Counted from the first letter of the stretch, positions 8,591 through 17,414 are shown. The stretch is 64,000 bases of DNA from Streptomyces puniciscabiei (GCF_006715785.1 NZ_VFNX01000001.1:5622001-5686000); one strand, 5' to 3'. The notes: generated from the sequence alone by a model not told the origin. Numbers and translations: made by a program.

Positions 8591-8640
8591 GATCACCATC
8601 CCCCTTTATTGTCAGGGTGACGATAAAGGGGATGGTGATC
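8591..8640 (+). promoter_or_regulatory. large inverted-repeat operator or RNA hairpin before the ADP-ribosylglycohydrolase
   Basis: The arms GATCACCATCCCC..TTTATTGTC (8591-8613) and GACGATAAAGGGGATGGTGATC-type sequence (8619-8640) are near-perfect complements around a 5-bp centre, with one extra C and one mismatch. The core GTCA-N3-TGAC within TTTAT/ATAAA resembles sites of NrtR, the Nudix-related regulator of NAD metabolism. The right arm also contains the AAGGGG ribosome site of the next gene, so as RNA it would hide that site. Whether it acts as DNA operator, RNA switch or both cannot be told from sequence. Confidence 0.75.
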
Positions 8641-8642
8641 CT

Positions 8643-9650
8643 ATGTCCAAGCGCGCCGCCACCGGGGCACTCCTGGGCCTCGCCCTCGGGGACGCCCTCG
8701 GCTTCCCGACCGAGTTCGACGACGTGCCGCAGATCCTCGCCAAGTGCGGGCCCTGGCGGGAGATGGAGCTGCCGCGGCGCGCCCTCGTCTCCGACGACAC
8801 GCAGATGACCCTCGCCGTCGGGCGCGCCCTCGGCACGGCCTTGGAACGCGGATACCTCGCCCCGAAGCGGCTGGAGCGGCCGCTGCGCGAGGAGTTCGTG
8901 GACTGGTTCCACTCCCCGGACAACAACCGCGCCCCGGGCAACACCTGCCTGACCGCGTGCAATCTGCTCAACGACGAGCGCCGGCTGTGGCAGGACGCCA
9001 GTCAGACCGGCTCCAAGGGCTGCGGTGCCAACATGCGGGTCGCCCCGATCGGGCTCGCCCCCGGTCTGAGCGGTGAACAGCGTTCCGGCGCAGCCCAGTT
9101 GCAGTCAGCGCTCACCCACGGCCACCCCACCGCGCTGGCCGCCTCCGACCTCACCGCCCACGCCGTCCACCTGCTCGCGCAGGGCACCGACCCGACGGGG
9201 CTCATCGGCCGGCTGCGCTCCTACGCCCTCGACCACCGCACGCACTACGACCACACCTGGCTCGGCGACCTGTGGACCCGCTCCCAGGACCCCACCCCCG
9301 AGCACTTCGTCGCCCGCGGCTGGGGCGAGTGCCTGGCGATCCTCGACCGGCTCCAGGAGGCCGTACGGACCGTCTCCCCGGAGACCGACCCGTGCCTGGC
9401 CACCGGCGCGGGCTGGATCGCCGAGGAGGCCCTCGCCACCGGGCTGCTGTGCTTCCTGCTCTTCCCCGACGAGCCCGTCACCGCCCTGCGCCGGGCCGCC
9501 TGCTCCTCCGGCGACTCCGACTCCATCGCCTGCCTCACCGGCGCCTTCGCGGGCGCCTGGCTGGGCGCGGACGCCTGGCCCGCCGGCTGGGCGGAACGGA
9601 TCGAGTACCGGGGCGACCTGTTGGCCCTGGGCGCGCTCTGGGACGCTTAG
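8643..9650 (+). CDS. ADP-ribosylglycohydrolase family protein
   Basis: The 335-residue cytoplasmic protein belongs to the DraG/ARH family, which removes ADP-ribose from proteins, nucleic acids or small molecules using two Mg ions. Visible metal-binding motifs are GDALGFPTEF near the N-terminus, SDDTQMTLAVGRAL and the C-terminal SGDSDSIACLTGAFAGAWLG, with GCGANMRVAPIGL and THGHPTALAASDLTAH between. The ATG sits 10 nt after AAGGGG within a large inverted repeat. It is followed 4 bp later by a nucleotidyltransferase gene. The target substrate is unknown; the neighbours suggest modified nucleic acid or an NAD-derived metabolite. Confidence 0.92.
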   Translation: MSKRAATGALLGLALGDALGFPTEFDDVPQILAKCGPWREMELPRRALVSDDTQMTLAVGRALGTALERGYLAPKRLERPLREEFVDWFHSPDNNRAPGNTCLTACNLLNDERRLWQDASQTGSKGCGANMRVAPIGLAPGLSGEQRSGAAQLQSALTHGHPTALAASDLTAHAVHLLAQGTDPTGLIGRLRSYALDHRTHYDHTWLGDLWTRSQDPTPEHFVARGWGECLAILDRLQEAVRTVSPETDPCLATGAGWIAEEALATGLLCFLLFPDEPVTALRRAACSSGDSDSIACLTGAFAGAWLGADAWPAGWAERIEYRGDLLALGALWDA

Positions 9651-9654
9651 GTCC

Positions 9655-10404
9655 ATGATCGACGACCTCGACATCGACCTGAAGCCCGTGGTCGCGCAGC
9701 AGCCCGACCCCATGCTGTTCGCGACCGTGTCCGGAGCCCACCTGTACGGCTTCCCCTCGCAGGACTCGGACGTGGACCTGCGGGGCGTCCATCTGCTCCC
9801 GGCGGCCGACCTCGTCGGGCTGCGCGAGCCGGACGAGACCCGCTCGCGTACCTGGGTGCGCTACGGCGTCGAGCTGGACCTCGTCACCCACGACCTGCGC
9901 AAGTTCGTACGGCTGATGCTGCGCCGCAACGGCTATGTGCTGGAGCAGTTGCTCTCGCCGCTGGTCGTGCACACCGGGGACACGCACCGGGAGCTGGCCG
10001 CGCTCGCCCCCGGTGTCCTCACCGGCCACCACGCCCACCACTACCGGGGTTTCGCGGTGACCCAGTGGCGGCTGTTCGAGAAGACCGGCGAACTCAAGCC
10101 GCTGCTCTACACGTTCCGGGTGCTGCTCACCGGCATCCACCTCATGCGCAGCGGCGAGGTGCAGGCCCACCTGCCCACCCTGCTGGACCTGGTGGACGCT
10201 CCCGCCTACGTGCCCGAGCTGATAGCGGCCAAGGCGGAGCAGGAGCACGGGACGGCGAGCATCGGCCACGCGCGCGTGGAGGCCGACGTGGAGCGGCTGC
10301 ACGCCGTGCTCGACGAGGCGCAGGCCGCCTCAGCCCTGCCCGACGCGCCGAGCGCCTACGACGCCCTGCACGACCTCGTGGTCCGCGTCCGCCTGCAGGG
10401 CTGA
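9655..10404 (+). CDS. nucleotidyltransferase, COG3541/RlaP-like
   Basis: The product (249 residues) has the polymerase-beta-type nucleotidyltransferase start SGAHLYGFPSQDSDVDLRGVHL, with the GS-like turn and the DxD metal pair. The following helical region includes RLMLRRNGYVLEQLLSP and THYRGFAVTQWRLFE-type segments. Relatives have been reported in RNA-repair gene neighbourhoods (RlaP) and in NAD-linked operons with ADP-ribosylglycohydrolases. It follows the glycohydrolase gene by 4 bp and is surely co-transcribed. Its 3' end overlaps the convergent paralogue by 75 bp. The substrate is not known. Confidence 0.85.
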   Translation: MIDDLDIDLKPVVAQQPDPMLFATVSGAHLYGFPSQDSDVDLRGVHLLPAADLVGLREPDETRSRTWVRYGVELDLVTHDLRKFVRLMLRRNGYVLEQLLSPLVVHTGDTHRELAALAPGVLTGHHAHHYRGFAVTQWRLFEKTGELKPLLYTFRVLLTGIHLMRSGEVQAHLPTLLDLVDAPAYVPELIAAKAEQEHGTASIGHARVEADVERLHAVLDEAQAASALPDAPSAYDALHDLVVRVRLQG

Positions 10405-11073
10405 GGCGCGGCGCGCCCGGAACAGGAAGTCGGCCACGCGCGCGTGGTCCGGCTCGGGCGGGAGCGGGGTGGCCCGAAGGGCTTCCTCGGCCTCGTCCGC
10501 CAGCCGGACCATCCACGCCTCGACGGCCGGCCATGGCATCTCGCCCCGCTTCACCGCGAGCAACGGCTCCCGCCGGTCCCCGACGTCGATCCGCAGCTCG
10601 CCGGTGCGCAGCAGGTCGCGGGCGCTCATCAGCAGGCGCAGCAGATGCATGGCGTGCTTCCAGCGCGGGGCGCCGTGCGTACGGACGTCGGCGTCGAGCT
10701 TCTTGCGCTGGCCGAGGGCATAGCGGGTGAAGGTGTCGTAGGACCGGCGGGAGAGGAAGGCACCGCGCAGGGACAGCAGCTCCCGGCCGGTGTCGTCCAC
10801 CTGCTCCACCAGCGGCGAGTGCAGGCACTCCAGGATGTTCGGGTTGCCGCGCAGCGCCAGCTCGCAGAACCGCTCCAGCTCCCAGGAGAACCGCTCCTCG
10901 CCCGGCCCCTCCACATGCGTGGGCGGCTTCTCGAACCGCCAGAACAGGGGAGTGGGGGCGAGGAACACGCCCCGCCGGTCGGTGTCGCTCGTGTCCGTCG
11001 CCAGACCGAAGGCCCGGGAACCCATCACGCAGGAGTAGACGGTGTGGTCGCGGACCAGGGTCTCGGGCTGCAT
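10330..11073 (-). CDS. second nucleotidyltransferase, COG3541/RlaP-like
   Basis: This 247-residue protein is a diverged paralogue of its convergent neighbour. It has CVMGSRAFGLATDTSDTDRR with the GS and DTD elements, then RFCELALRGNPNILECLHSP and KHAMHLLRLLMSARDLLRTG, both family hallmarks. The last 75 bp lie inside the 3' end of the opposite gene. No ribosome site precedes ATG 11073, but TACGCT lies 7 nt upstream, so a leaderless transcript is possible. Two such enzymes side by side suggest different substrates or sequential steps of one pathway. Confidence 0.85.
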   Translation of the reverse strand: MQPETLVRDHTVYSCVMGSRAFGLATDTSDTDRRGVFLAPTPLFWRFEKPPTHVEGPGEERFSWELERFCELALRGNPNILECLHSPLVEQVDDTGRELLSLRGAFLSRRSYDTFTRYALGQRKKLDADVRTHGAPRWKHAMHLLRLLMSARDLLRTGELRIDVGDRREPLLAVKRGEMPWPAVEAWMVRLADEAEEALRATPLPPEPDHARVADFLFRARRASALQADADHEVVQGVVGARRVGQG

Positions 11074-11095
11074 GCCGGGAGCGTACGCCGCCCCC

Positions 11096-11482
11096 TCAGG
11101 TCAGTTTGATCGAATTTCCCTGCACCTTGATCGACTTCGCGGGCAGCGGCCTGGTCGCGGGTCCGTGGGCCACCGAGCCGTCGGCGATGTGGAACCTGCT
11201 GCCGTGACATGGGCAGTCGATGGTGCCGTTCGCGACCCTGTTGACCGTGCAGCCCAGGTGCGTGCAGATCGCCGAGAAGGCCTTGAAGTCGCCCTTCTGG
11301 GGCTGGGTGACGACGACCTTCTGCTCCTTGAAGACTTTGCCGCCGCCCTCCGGGATGTCACTGGTACTGCCCAGGTCCCCGCCACTGGATCCGTCGGCGT
11401 TGCCGCCGCATGCCGCGACAGGTGCGACGATCGCCGCCGCGCCCGTCGCCAGAACCGTGCGCCGCGTCGCGCCCTCAGTCAT
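11096..11482 (-). CDS. Rieske [2Fe-2S] lipoprotein
   Basis: The 128-residue protein is an exported electron-transfer protein. Its N-terminus has twin arginines (TRRTVLATGAAAI) followed by a lipobox ending VAACGG, suggesting Tat export and lipid anchoring. The cluster ligands are visible as CTHLGC and CPCHGSRF. GGAGG lies 6 nt before ATG 11482. It is a small soluble-type Rieske protein and not the cytochrome bc1 subunit, which is much longer. No obvious partner oxygenase or reductase is adjacent. Confidence 0.93.
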   Translation of the reverse strand: MTEGATRRTVLATGAAAIVAPVAACGGNADGSSGGDLGSTSDIPEGGGKVFKEQKVVVTQPQKGDFKAFSAICTHLGCTVNRVANGTIDCPCHGSRFHIADGSVAHGPATRPLPAKSIKVQGNSIKLT

Positions 11483-11628
11483 GCCGGCCTCCGTACAACA
11501 CGTTGAAATCGGTCCATACCGGATTCACCGCATCGTCTCAGCGATCGGGCGCCGTGCGCTCCGTCCGCGCGTGCTGACTACGCTGGACGGACCAAGAAAA
11601 GATCCGCACCTCAGCAGGGAGCAGCGCC

Positions 11629-11991
11629 GTGGCGGTACGAGCGGTCCGGGGAGCCGTCCAACTCGAGCGGGACGAGGCCGGGCACATGGACGAGCAGGTC
11701 GGAGCCCTGATCACCGCCGTCCTGGAGCGGAACGGACTGACCGCGGACGACCTGATCAGCATCTGGTTCACGGCCACCCCCGACCTGCACAGCGACTTCC
11801 CGGCCGCCGCCGCGCGCAAGCTCGGCATCGTCGACGTGCCCCTGATCTGCGCCCAGGAACTGGACATCGAGGGCGCCATGCCCCGGGTCGTACGGCTCCT
11901 CGCGCACATCGAGTCGGACCGGCCCCGCGCCGACATCAACCACGTCTACCTCGGCGCCGCGGCCGCCCTGCGCAAGGACATCGCCCAGTGA
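11629..11991 (+). CDS. aroH: chorismate mutase, AroH type
   Basis: The enzyme converts chorismate to prephenate for phenylalanine and tyrosine synthesis. The 120-residue product has the AroH-class start VRAVRGAVQLERDE, the TATPDLHSDFPAAAAR block, QELDIEGAMPRVVRLLAH and the C-terminal HVYLGAAAALRKD. These align with the monofunctional Bacillus enzyme and not with the AroQ class. The GTG start has CAGGGA about 8 nt before it. The stop overlaps the start of tyrA by 4 bp. Confidence 0.95.
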   Translation: MAVRAVRGAVQLERDEAGHMDEQVGALITAVLERNGLTADDLISIWFTATPDLHSDFPAAAARKLGIVDVPLICAQELDIEGAMPRVVRLLAHIESDRPRADINHVYLGAAAALRKDIAQ

Positions 11992-13073
11992 GAACCGCAC
12001 TCGTCATCGGCACCGGCCTGATCGGCACCTCCGCCGCCCTGGCCCTCGTGCAGCGCGGCGTCACCGTCCACCTGGCCGACCACGACCCCGAGCAGGCCCG
12101 TACGGCCGCCGCGCTCGGCGCAGGCACCGACGAGGCCCCCGAGGGCCCGGTCGACCTGGCGGTCGTGGCCGCCCCGCCCGCCCATGTGGCCGGCGTCCTC
12201 GCCGACGTCATGCGCCGGGGCGTGGCCCGCGGCTATGTCGACGTGGCCAGCGTCAAGGGCGGCCCGCGCCGCGAGCTTCAGGCGCTCGGCCTGGACCTGT
12301 CGGCGTACATCGGCACGCACCCCATGTCCGGCCGGGAGAAGTCCGGCCCGCTGGCCGCGACCGCCGACCTCTTCGAGGGCCGCCCCTGGGTGCTCACCCC
12401 GACCCGGGACACCGACACCGAGGTGCTGAACCTCGCCCTGGAGCTGGTCTCCCACTGCCGGGCCGTCCCGGTCGTCATGGACGCCGACGCCCACGACCGC
12501 GCCGTCGCCCTCGTCTCCCACATGCCCCACCTGGTCTCCAGCATGGTCGCCGCGCGCCTGGAGCACGCCGAGGAGGCCGCCGTACGGCTGTGCGGGCAGG
12601 GCATCCGGGACGTGACCCGGATCGCCGCCTCCGACCCGCGCATGTGGATCGACATCCTCTCCGCGAACCCCGGCCCGGTCGCCGACCTGCTCTCCGACGT
12701 GGCCGCCGACCTGAGCGGGACCGTCGAGGCGCTGCGCGCCCTGCAGTCCTCCGACGAGGCCAAGCGGCGCGAGGGCACCGCCGGCATCGAGGACGTGCTG
12801 CGCCGCGGGAACGCGGGCCAGGTGCGGGTACCCGGCAAGCACGGGTCCGCTCCCCGGGTCTACGAGACCGTGGCCGTGCTCATCGACGACCAGCCCGGGC
12901 AGCTGGCCCGCATCTTCGCCGACGCGGGACGCGCCGGGGTCAACATCGAGGACGTCCGCATCGAGCACGCGACCGGACAGCAGGCGGGTCTGGTTCAGCT
13001 CATGGTCGAGCCGAAGGCGGCGCCGGTGCTGAAGGAGGCGCTGCGGGAGCGGGGCTGGGCGCTGCGGCAGTAG
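11988..13073 (+). CDS. tyrA: prephenate dehydrogenase with C-terminal ACT domain
   Basis: This enzyme oxidatively decarboxylates prephenate for tyrosine biosynthesis. The Rossmann motif GTGLIGTSAALAL is at residues 8-20. VDVASVKGG and GTHPMSGREKSGP, which hold catalytic and substrate residues, follow. The last 75 residues (ETVAVLIDDQPGQLARIF) form an ACT domain, probably giving feedback control by an aromatic amino acid. Translation starts at GTG 11988 within the GTGA overlap with aroH, so the two steps after chorismate are coupled. Confidence 0.95.
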   Translation: MRTALVIGTGLIGTSAALALVQRGVTVHLADHDPEQARTAAALGAGTDEAPEGPVDLAVVAAPPAHVAGVLADVMRRGVARGYVDVASVKGGPRRELQALGLDLSAYIGTHPMSGREKSGPLAATADLFEGRPWVLTPTRDTDTEVLNLALELVSHCRAVPVVMDADAHDRAVALVSHMPHLVSSMVAARLEHAEEAAVRLCGQGIRDVTRIAASDPRMWIDILSANPGPVADLLSDVAADLSGTVEALRALQSSDEAKRREGTAGIEDVLRRGNAGQVRVPGKHGSAPRVYETVAVLIDDQPGQLARIFADAGRAGVNIEDVRIEHATGQQAGLVQLMVEPKAAPVLKEALRERGWALRQ

Positions 13074-13188
13074 GGGCGGGCCGCGGGTCCCGCGTGCGTC
13101 CGGACGAGTGACCCGAACCCAGTAACCTTGTGCAGGGCGCTCTTGCCCCCTCGCATCCGCCCGCACCGCACCAGGAAGGTGTCCCTCC

Positions 13189-13884
13189 GTGGAAAACGGC
13201 GCCGCCCCGACCGCCAAGCCCGTGATCGTCGCGATCGACGGCCCCTCCGGCACGGGCAAGTCGAGCACGTCGAAGGCCGTCGCCGCACAGCTCGGCCTGA
13301 GCTACCTGGACACCGGCGCCCAGTACCGGGCGATCACCTGGTGGATGGTGACCAACGGCATCGACCTGGAGGACCCGACCGCCATCGCCGCCGTCGCGGG
13401 CAAGCCGGAGCTCGTCTCCGGCACCGACCCGGCCGCCCCGACCATCACGGTCGACGGCGTCGACGTGGCGGGCCCGATCCGCACCCAGGAGGTCACCTCC
13501 AAGGTCAGCGCGGTCAGCGCGGTCCCCGAGGTGCGCACCCGGATCACCGAGCTGCAGCGCTCGATCGCCGCCGGCGCCGAGCACGGCATCGTGGTCGAGG
13601 GCCGTGACATCGGTACGACCGTCCTCCCGGACGCCGACCTGAAGATCTTCCTCACCGCCTCCCCGGAGGCCCGGGCGGCCCGCCGCAGCGGCGAGCTGAA
13701 GGGTGCCGACCTCCACACCACCCGCGAGGCCCTGATCAAGCGGGACGCCGCCGACTCCTCCCGCAAGACCTCGCCCCTCGCCAAGGCCGACGACGCGGTC
13801 GAGGTGGACACCACCGAGCTCACCCTCGCCCAGGTCATCGAGTGCGTCGTCACCCTGGTCGAGGAGAAGCGGACCGGGAAGTGA
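13189..13884 (+). CDS. cmk: cytidylate kinase
   Basis: CMP/dCMP kinase transfers phosphate from ATP to CMP. The P-loop IDGPSGTGKSS is at residues 16-26. LDTGAQYRAITWWM forms the NMP-binding region and VVEGRDIGTTVLPDADLKIF the signature around the substrate site. The GTG start is preceded by AGGAAGG. The stop overlaps the following acyltransferase gene by 4 bp, an arrangement conserved in actinomycetes together with der. Confidence 0.95.
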   Translation: MENGAAPTAKPVIVAIDGPSGTGKSSTSKAVAAQLGLSYLDTGAQYRAITWWMVTNGIDLEDPTAIAAVAGKPELVSGTDPAAPTITVDGVDVAGPIRTQEVTSKVSAVSAVPEVRTRITELQRSIAAGAEHGIVVEGRDIGTTVLPDADLKIFLTASPEARAARRSGELKGADLHTTREALIKRDAADSSRKTSPLAKADDAVEVDTTELTLAQVIECVVTLVEEKRTGK

Positions 13885-14540
13885 GCCTGCCGTCGCAGCG
13901 GGGTGCCGAGGTCGGCCGGCGTATCGGCGTCGGCCTGATGTACGGCCTGTTCAGGCCGCGCGTGCTCGGCGCCTGGAAGGTGCCGGCCACCGGCCCGGTG
14001 ATCTTCGCGGTGAACCACTCCCACAACATCGACGGCCCGATGGTCATGGGCGTGGCACCCCGGCCGACGCATTTCCTGATCAAGAAGGAGGCGTTCGTCG
14101 GCCCGCTGGAGCCCTTCCTGACCGGCATCGGCCAGCTGAAGGTGGACCGCGCCACCGCCGACCGCACCGCGATCACCCAGGCCCTGGGTGTGCTGGAGGC
14201 CGGGGGAGTGCTGGGCATCTTCCCGGAGGGCACCCGGGGCGAGGGCGACTTCGCCTCGCTGCGCGCCGGGCTCGCCTACTTCGCCGTACGCAGCGGGGCG
14301 CCGATCGTCCCCGTCGCCGTACTGGGAAGTTCCGAGAGGCGGGGACGGTTGATAAAGGGGCTCCCGCCCCTGCGCTCCCGCGTCGACGTCGTGTTCGGCG
14401 ATCCCTTCGAAGCGGGCGACGGCAGCGGGCGGCGCACCCGAAGGGCGCTGGACGAGGCGACCGAGCGCATCCAGAAGCAGCTCACCAGCCACCTGGAAAA
14501 CGCCAGGCGCCTGACCGGGCGCCAGGCGACACTTGAGTAG
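13881..14540 (+). CDS. 1-acyl-sn-glycerol-3-phosphate acyltransferase (PlsC-like)
   Basis: The product of 219 residues carries the acyltransferase HX4D motif as NHSHNIDGPM and the second motif FPEGTRGEGDF; HFLIKKEAF and PIVPVAVLGS are also typical. The family acylates lysophosphatidate to phosphatidate at the membrane. Start GTG 13881 lies in the 4-bp overlap with cmk. Between cmk and der the gene is probably a constitutively expressed housekeeping acyltransferase, although streptomycetes carry several PlsC paralogues and its exact acceptor is not defined. Confidence 0.9.
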   Translation: MSLPSQRGAEVGRRIGVGLMYGLFRPRVLGAWKVPATGPVIFAVNHSHNIDGPMVMGVAPRPTHFLIKKEAFVGPLEPFLTGIGQLKVDRATADRTAITQALGVLEAGGVLGIFPEGTRGEGDFASLRAGLAYFAVRSGAPIVPVAVLGSSERRGRLIKGLPPLRSRVDVVFGDPFEAGDGSGRRTRRALDEATERIQKQLTSHLENARRLTGRQATLE

Positions 14541-14615
14541 TGGATCGGCCCACGGGGTTCGTCCCGGCAGGGCCCTTCCACCGATCACCACGAAGAACGA
14601 CGAGGTACGGACTAC

Positions 14616-16100
14616 ATGAACGACGACATCCAGCCCGGCGACTCGGCTGAGCACGAGTACGACCACGGGGCTCTCGGCGACGCCGAGTACGCGGAGTTCA
14701 TGGAGCTCGCCGCGGAAGAGGGCTTCGACATCGAGGACGTCGAGGGCGCCATCGAGGCGGCGGGCCACGGTCCGCTGCCCGTGCTCGCCGTCGTCGGCCG
14801 CCCCAATGTCGGCAAGTCGACCCTGGTGAACCGGATCATCGGCCGCCGCGAGGCGGTCGTCGAGGACAAGCCCGGTGTCACCCGTGACCGCGTCACCTAC
14901 GAGGCCGAGTGGGCCGGCCGCCGCTTCAAGGTCGTCGACACCGGCGGCTGGGAGCAGGACGTCCTCGGCATCGACGCCTCCGTGGCCGCCCAGGCCGAGT
15001 ACGCGATCGAGGCGGCCGACGCGGTCGTCTTCGTCGTGGACGCCAAGGTCGGCGCGACCGACACCGACGAGGCGGTCGTACGGCTGCTGCGCAAGGCCGG
15101 CAAGCCGGTCGTGCTGTGCGCCAACAAGGTCGACGGCCCGAGCGGCGAGGCCGACGCGGCCTACCTGTGGAGCCTCGGCCTCGGCGAACCGCACCCCGTC
15201 TCCGCGCTGCACGGCCGCGGCACCGGCGACATGCTGGACGCGGTCCTGGAGGTGCTGCCGGACGCGCCGCGCGAGACCTTCGGCGGGGCCGGCATCGGCG
15301 GCCCGCGCCGCATCGCCCTGATCGGCCGCCCGAACGTCGGCAAGTCCTCCCTGCTGAACAAGGTGGCCGGCGAGGAGCGCGTCGTCGTCAACGAGCTGGC
15401 CGGCACCACCCGCGACCCGGTCGACGAGCTGATCGAACTGGGCGGCGTGACCTGGAAGTTCGTCGACACGGCGGGCATCCGCAAGCGCGTCCACCTCCAG
15501 CAGGGCGCCGACTACTACGCCTCCCTGCGTACGGCGGCGGCGGTGGAGAAGGCGGAGGTCGCCGTCATCCTGATCGACGCCTCCGAGAGCATCTCCGTGC
15601 AGGACCAGCGGATCGTCACCATGGCCGTCGAGGCGGGCCGCGCGGTGGTCATCGCCTACAACAAGTGGGACACCCTCGACGAGGAGCGCCGCTACTACCT
15701 GGAGCGGGAGATCGAGACCGAGCTCGGCCAGGTCGCCTGGGCCCCGCGGGTGAACGTCTCGGCGCGCACCGGCCGCCACATGGAGAAGCTGGTCCCGGCC
15801 ATCGAGACCGCGCTGGCAGGCTGGGAGACCCGCGTCCCCACCGGCCGCCTGAACGCCTTCCTCGGCGAGCTGGTCTCGGCCCACCCGCACCCCATCCGGG
15901 GCGGCAAGCAGCCGCGCATCCTGTTCGGCACCCAGGCCGGCACCAAGCCCCCGCGCTTCGTCCTCTTCGCCTCCGGCTTCATCGAGGCGGGCTACCGGCG
16001 CTTCATCGAGCGCCGCCTGCGCGAGGAGTTCGGCTTCGAGGGCACCCCGATCCACATCTCGGTGCGGGTGCGCGAGAAGCGCGGCACGAAGAAGAAGTAA
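14616..16100 (+). CDS. der: ribosome-assembly GTPase Der (EngA)
   Basis: Der assists maturation of the 50S subunit. The 494-residue protein has two GTPase domains: P-loops GRPNVGKST at residues 61-69 and GRPNVGKSS near residue 238. Each has its own NKxD-type motif (ANKVDG and YNKWDT). A C-terminal KH-like domain follows ([17 protein letters not shown]). The N-terminal acidic extension of about 50 residues is usual in actinomycetes. A 75-bp gap with its own ribosome site separates it from the acyltransferase. A strong two-way hairpin follows it. Confidence 0.96.
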   Translation: MNDDIQPGDSAEHEYDHGALGDAEYAEFMELAAEEGFDIEDVEGAIEAAGHGPLPVLAVVGRPNVGKSTLVNRIIGRREAVVEDKPGVTRDRVTYEAEWAGRRFKVVDTGGWEQDVLGIDASVAAQAEYAIEAADAVVFVVDAKVGATDTDEAVVRLLRKAGKPVVLCANKVDGPSGEADAAYLWSLGLGEPHPVSALHGRGTGDMLDAVLEVLPDAPRETFGGAGIGGPRRIALIGRPNVGKSSLLNKVAGEERVVVNELAGTTRDPVDELIELGGVTWKFVDTAGIRKRVHLQQGADYYASLRTAAAVEKAEVAVILIDASESISVQDQRIVTMAVEAGRAVVIAYNKWDTLDEERRYYLEREIETELGQVAWAPRVNVSARTGRHMEKLVPAIETALAGWETRVPTGRLNAFLGELVSAHPHPIRGGKQPRILFGTQAGTKPPRFVLFASGFIEAGYRRFIERRLREEFGFEGTPIHISVRVREKRGTKKK

Positions 16101-16101
16101 C

Positions 16102-16161
16102 GGCGGTACGACGTGAAGGGCGGCCCCTGGAGATCCAGGTGCCGCCCTTCACCGTACGCCG
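16102..16161. terminator. bidirectional terminator between der and the convergent gene
   Basis: GTGAAGGGCGGC (16113-16124) pairs perfectly with 16141-16152, and CCTGGA/TCCAGG pair inside it. An outer GGCGGTACG/CGTACGCCG extension carries one bulge. The hairpin lies between two converging stop codons and ends 1-2 bp before the stop of the minus-strand gene, so it can serve both. Confidence 0.88.
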
Positions 16162-16162
16162 C

Positions 16163-16561
16163 TCACATGCCCCGGCGCGGACCCGGAGGCAGCGCCGCCG
16201 GAACGTGCTGCATCCCGGTGTCCTGCTGCCGCCCCAGCGTGCTCACCCGCTGCCACTGCGAGTGCTGCCGCGCGCTGTACGCGCCCGCGCTGTAGGCGCT
16301 GTACGAGCTGCTGAACGACCCCGGCCGGTGGCCCCCGTAGGAGCCCGTACGGTCCGGAAGGCTCCCGAACGGGCAGAACCTCAGCCCTTCTTCCCCGCTC
16401 CGGTCACCCGGCAGCGTGCGGAAGGTCTTCACCCACTCCGCGTAGAGCGAATCGTAGATCGGCGTGGCCGAGGCCCCCCCGCCCCCGTCCTGCGCCAACC
16501 GGGCAGACGGAACGGAGACGAAGGCGGACCGGCGGGGAGGGGGAGTGTCGTATGCGTGCAC
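16163..16561 (-). CDS. conserved hypothetical protein, Ser/Tyr/Gly-rich tail
   Basis: I do not recognise a domain in this 132-residue protein. The middle section ATPIYDSLYAEWVKTFRTLPGDRSGEEG looks like a folded helix pair in coding terms and resembles proteins I recall from streptomycetes next to der. The tail is low-complexity (SSSYSAYSAGAYSARQ). The GTG start has no clear ribosome site, so the true start may lie further in. Its stop is inside the terminator hairpin region shared with der. Confidence 0.6.
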   Translation of the reverse strand: MHAYDTPPPRRSAFVSVPSARLAQDGGGGASATPIYDSLYAEWVKTFRTLPGDRSGEEGLRFCPFGSLPDRTGSYGGHRPGSFSSSYSAYSAGAYSARQHSQWQRVSTLGRQQDTGMQHVPAALPPGPRRGM

Positions 16562-16628
16562 GTATGTCCAAACGACGGGACCTGCGAAGAGATGCGGCCC
16601 CTGTACGGCTTTCAGGAGCGCGGGGCTC

Positions 16629-17414
16629 TCAGGTACCGGCGAGAGGAAGCGCCGCGGCCACCAGCTTCCCCTCCGCCGCCGCCTTGTCGAGAGACTCCCG
16701 CAGCAGATCCTCCCGCGGCTGCCGGCCGATGGAACCCACCGGCGCCGCGAACATCAGCACCTGCTGGTGCTTGTTCGCCGCGGCCCGCCAGCTGTCCGTC
16801 ACCTGCAGCGGCTGATGCGCCTGCCACCAGGCGACCGGCTGCCCGCCGTGCGCCGAGGGCTGCAGCACCGCGTGCAGCCGGCCCACGGCGAGCAGCACCG
16901 ACCAGCCGTGCAGCACCGGCGGCACGGACGCCAGCTCGGTCAGCGGCATGAACCCCTGCTCGATGAGCAGCGGCAGGAAGTCGTCACCGGCCCCGGTGGA
17001 GCCCGGGCGCACGATCGGCGAGGTCGGCTCGACGACGAGCGCGGGGTGCAGTTCGCCCTCGATCAGGACGAGCCCGCTGGTCACGCCGAGCACCGCCTGC
17101 TCGGCCGCGGCCTGCTGCGGCTCGCCCGGGGCCGCGGCGATGCCGCCGATGGACCGGACCGCGCCCCGCAGCTGCTCCTCGGTGACCTGGACGACCTGCG
17201 AGGGCAGGCAGCTGGCGTGGGCGAAGGCGAGGACGGCGGTCTCGTCGCCGACGAACAGAACAGTGCTGGTGCGCTCCTGCTCGGAGTCGCCCGGGGTGCG
17301 GCAGGACGTGCAGTCGTAACTGCCCGGGGCGTTCTCTCCGGCGAGCAGCCGGTCGGCTTCTTCGTCGCCGATCTCGGCGCGTACGGCGTCACTGACGTCG
17401 AGCATGCGCGGCAC
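16629..17414 (-). CDS. conserved hypothetical protein with cysteine pair
   Basis: The 261-residue protein is cytoplasmic (no signal or membrane segment). Its N-terminal part contains SYDCTSCRTPGD and AHASCLPSQVVQ, which could bind a metal. The remainder alternates strands and helices (AVLGVTSGLVLIEGELHPAL, FLPLLIEQGFMPLTEL, WWQAHQPLQVTDSW). GTG 17414 is chosen because GAGGGAG precedes it by 5-6 nt; the next methionine, three codons in, has no such site. No family function is known to me. It is probably transcribed alone. Confidence 0.7.
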   Translation of the reverse strand: MPRMLDVSDAVRAEIGDEEADRLLAGENAPGSYDCTSCRTPGDSEQERTSTVLFVGDETAVLAFAHASCLPSQVVQVTEEQLRGAVRSIGGIAAAPGEPQQAAAEQAVLGVTSGLVLIEGELHPALVVEPTSPIVRPGSTGAGDDFLPLLIEQGFMPLTELASVPPVLHGWSVLLAVGRLHAVLQPSAHGGQPVAWWQAHQPLQVTDSWRAAANKHQQVLMFAAPVGSIGRQPREDLLRESLDKAAAEGKLVAAALPLAGT

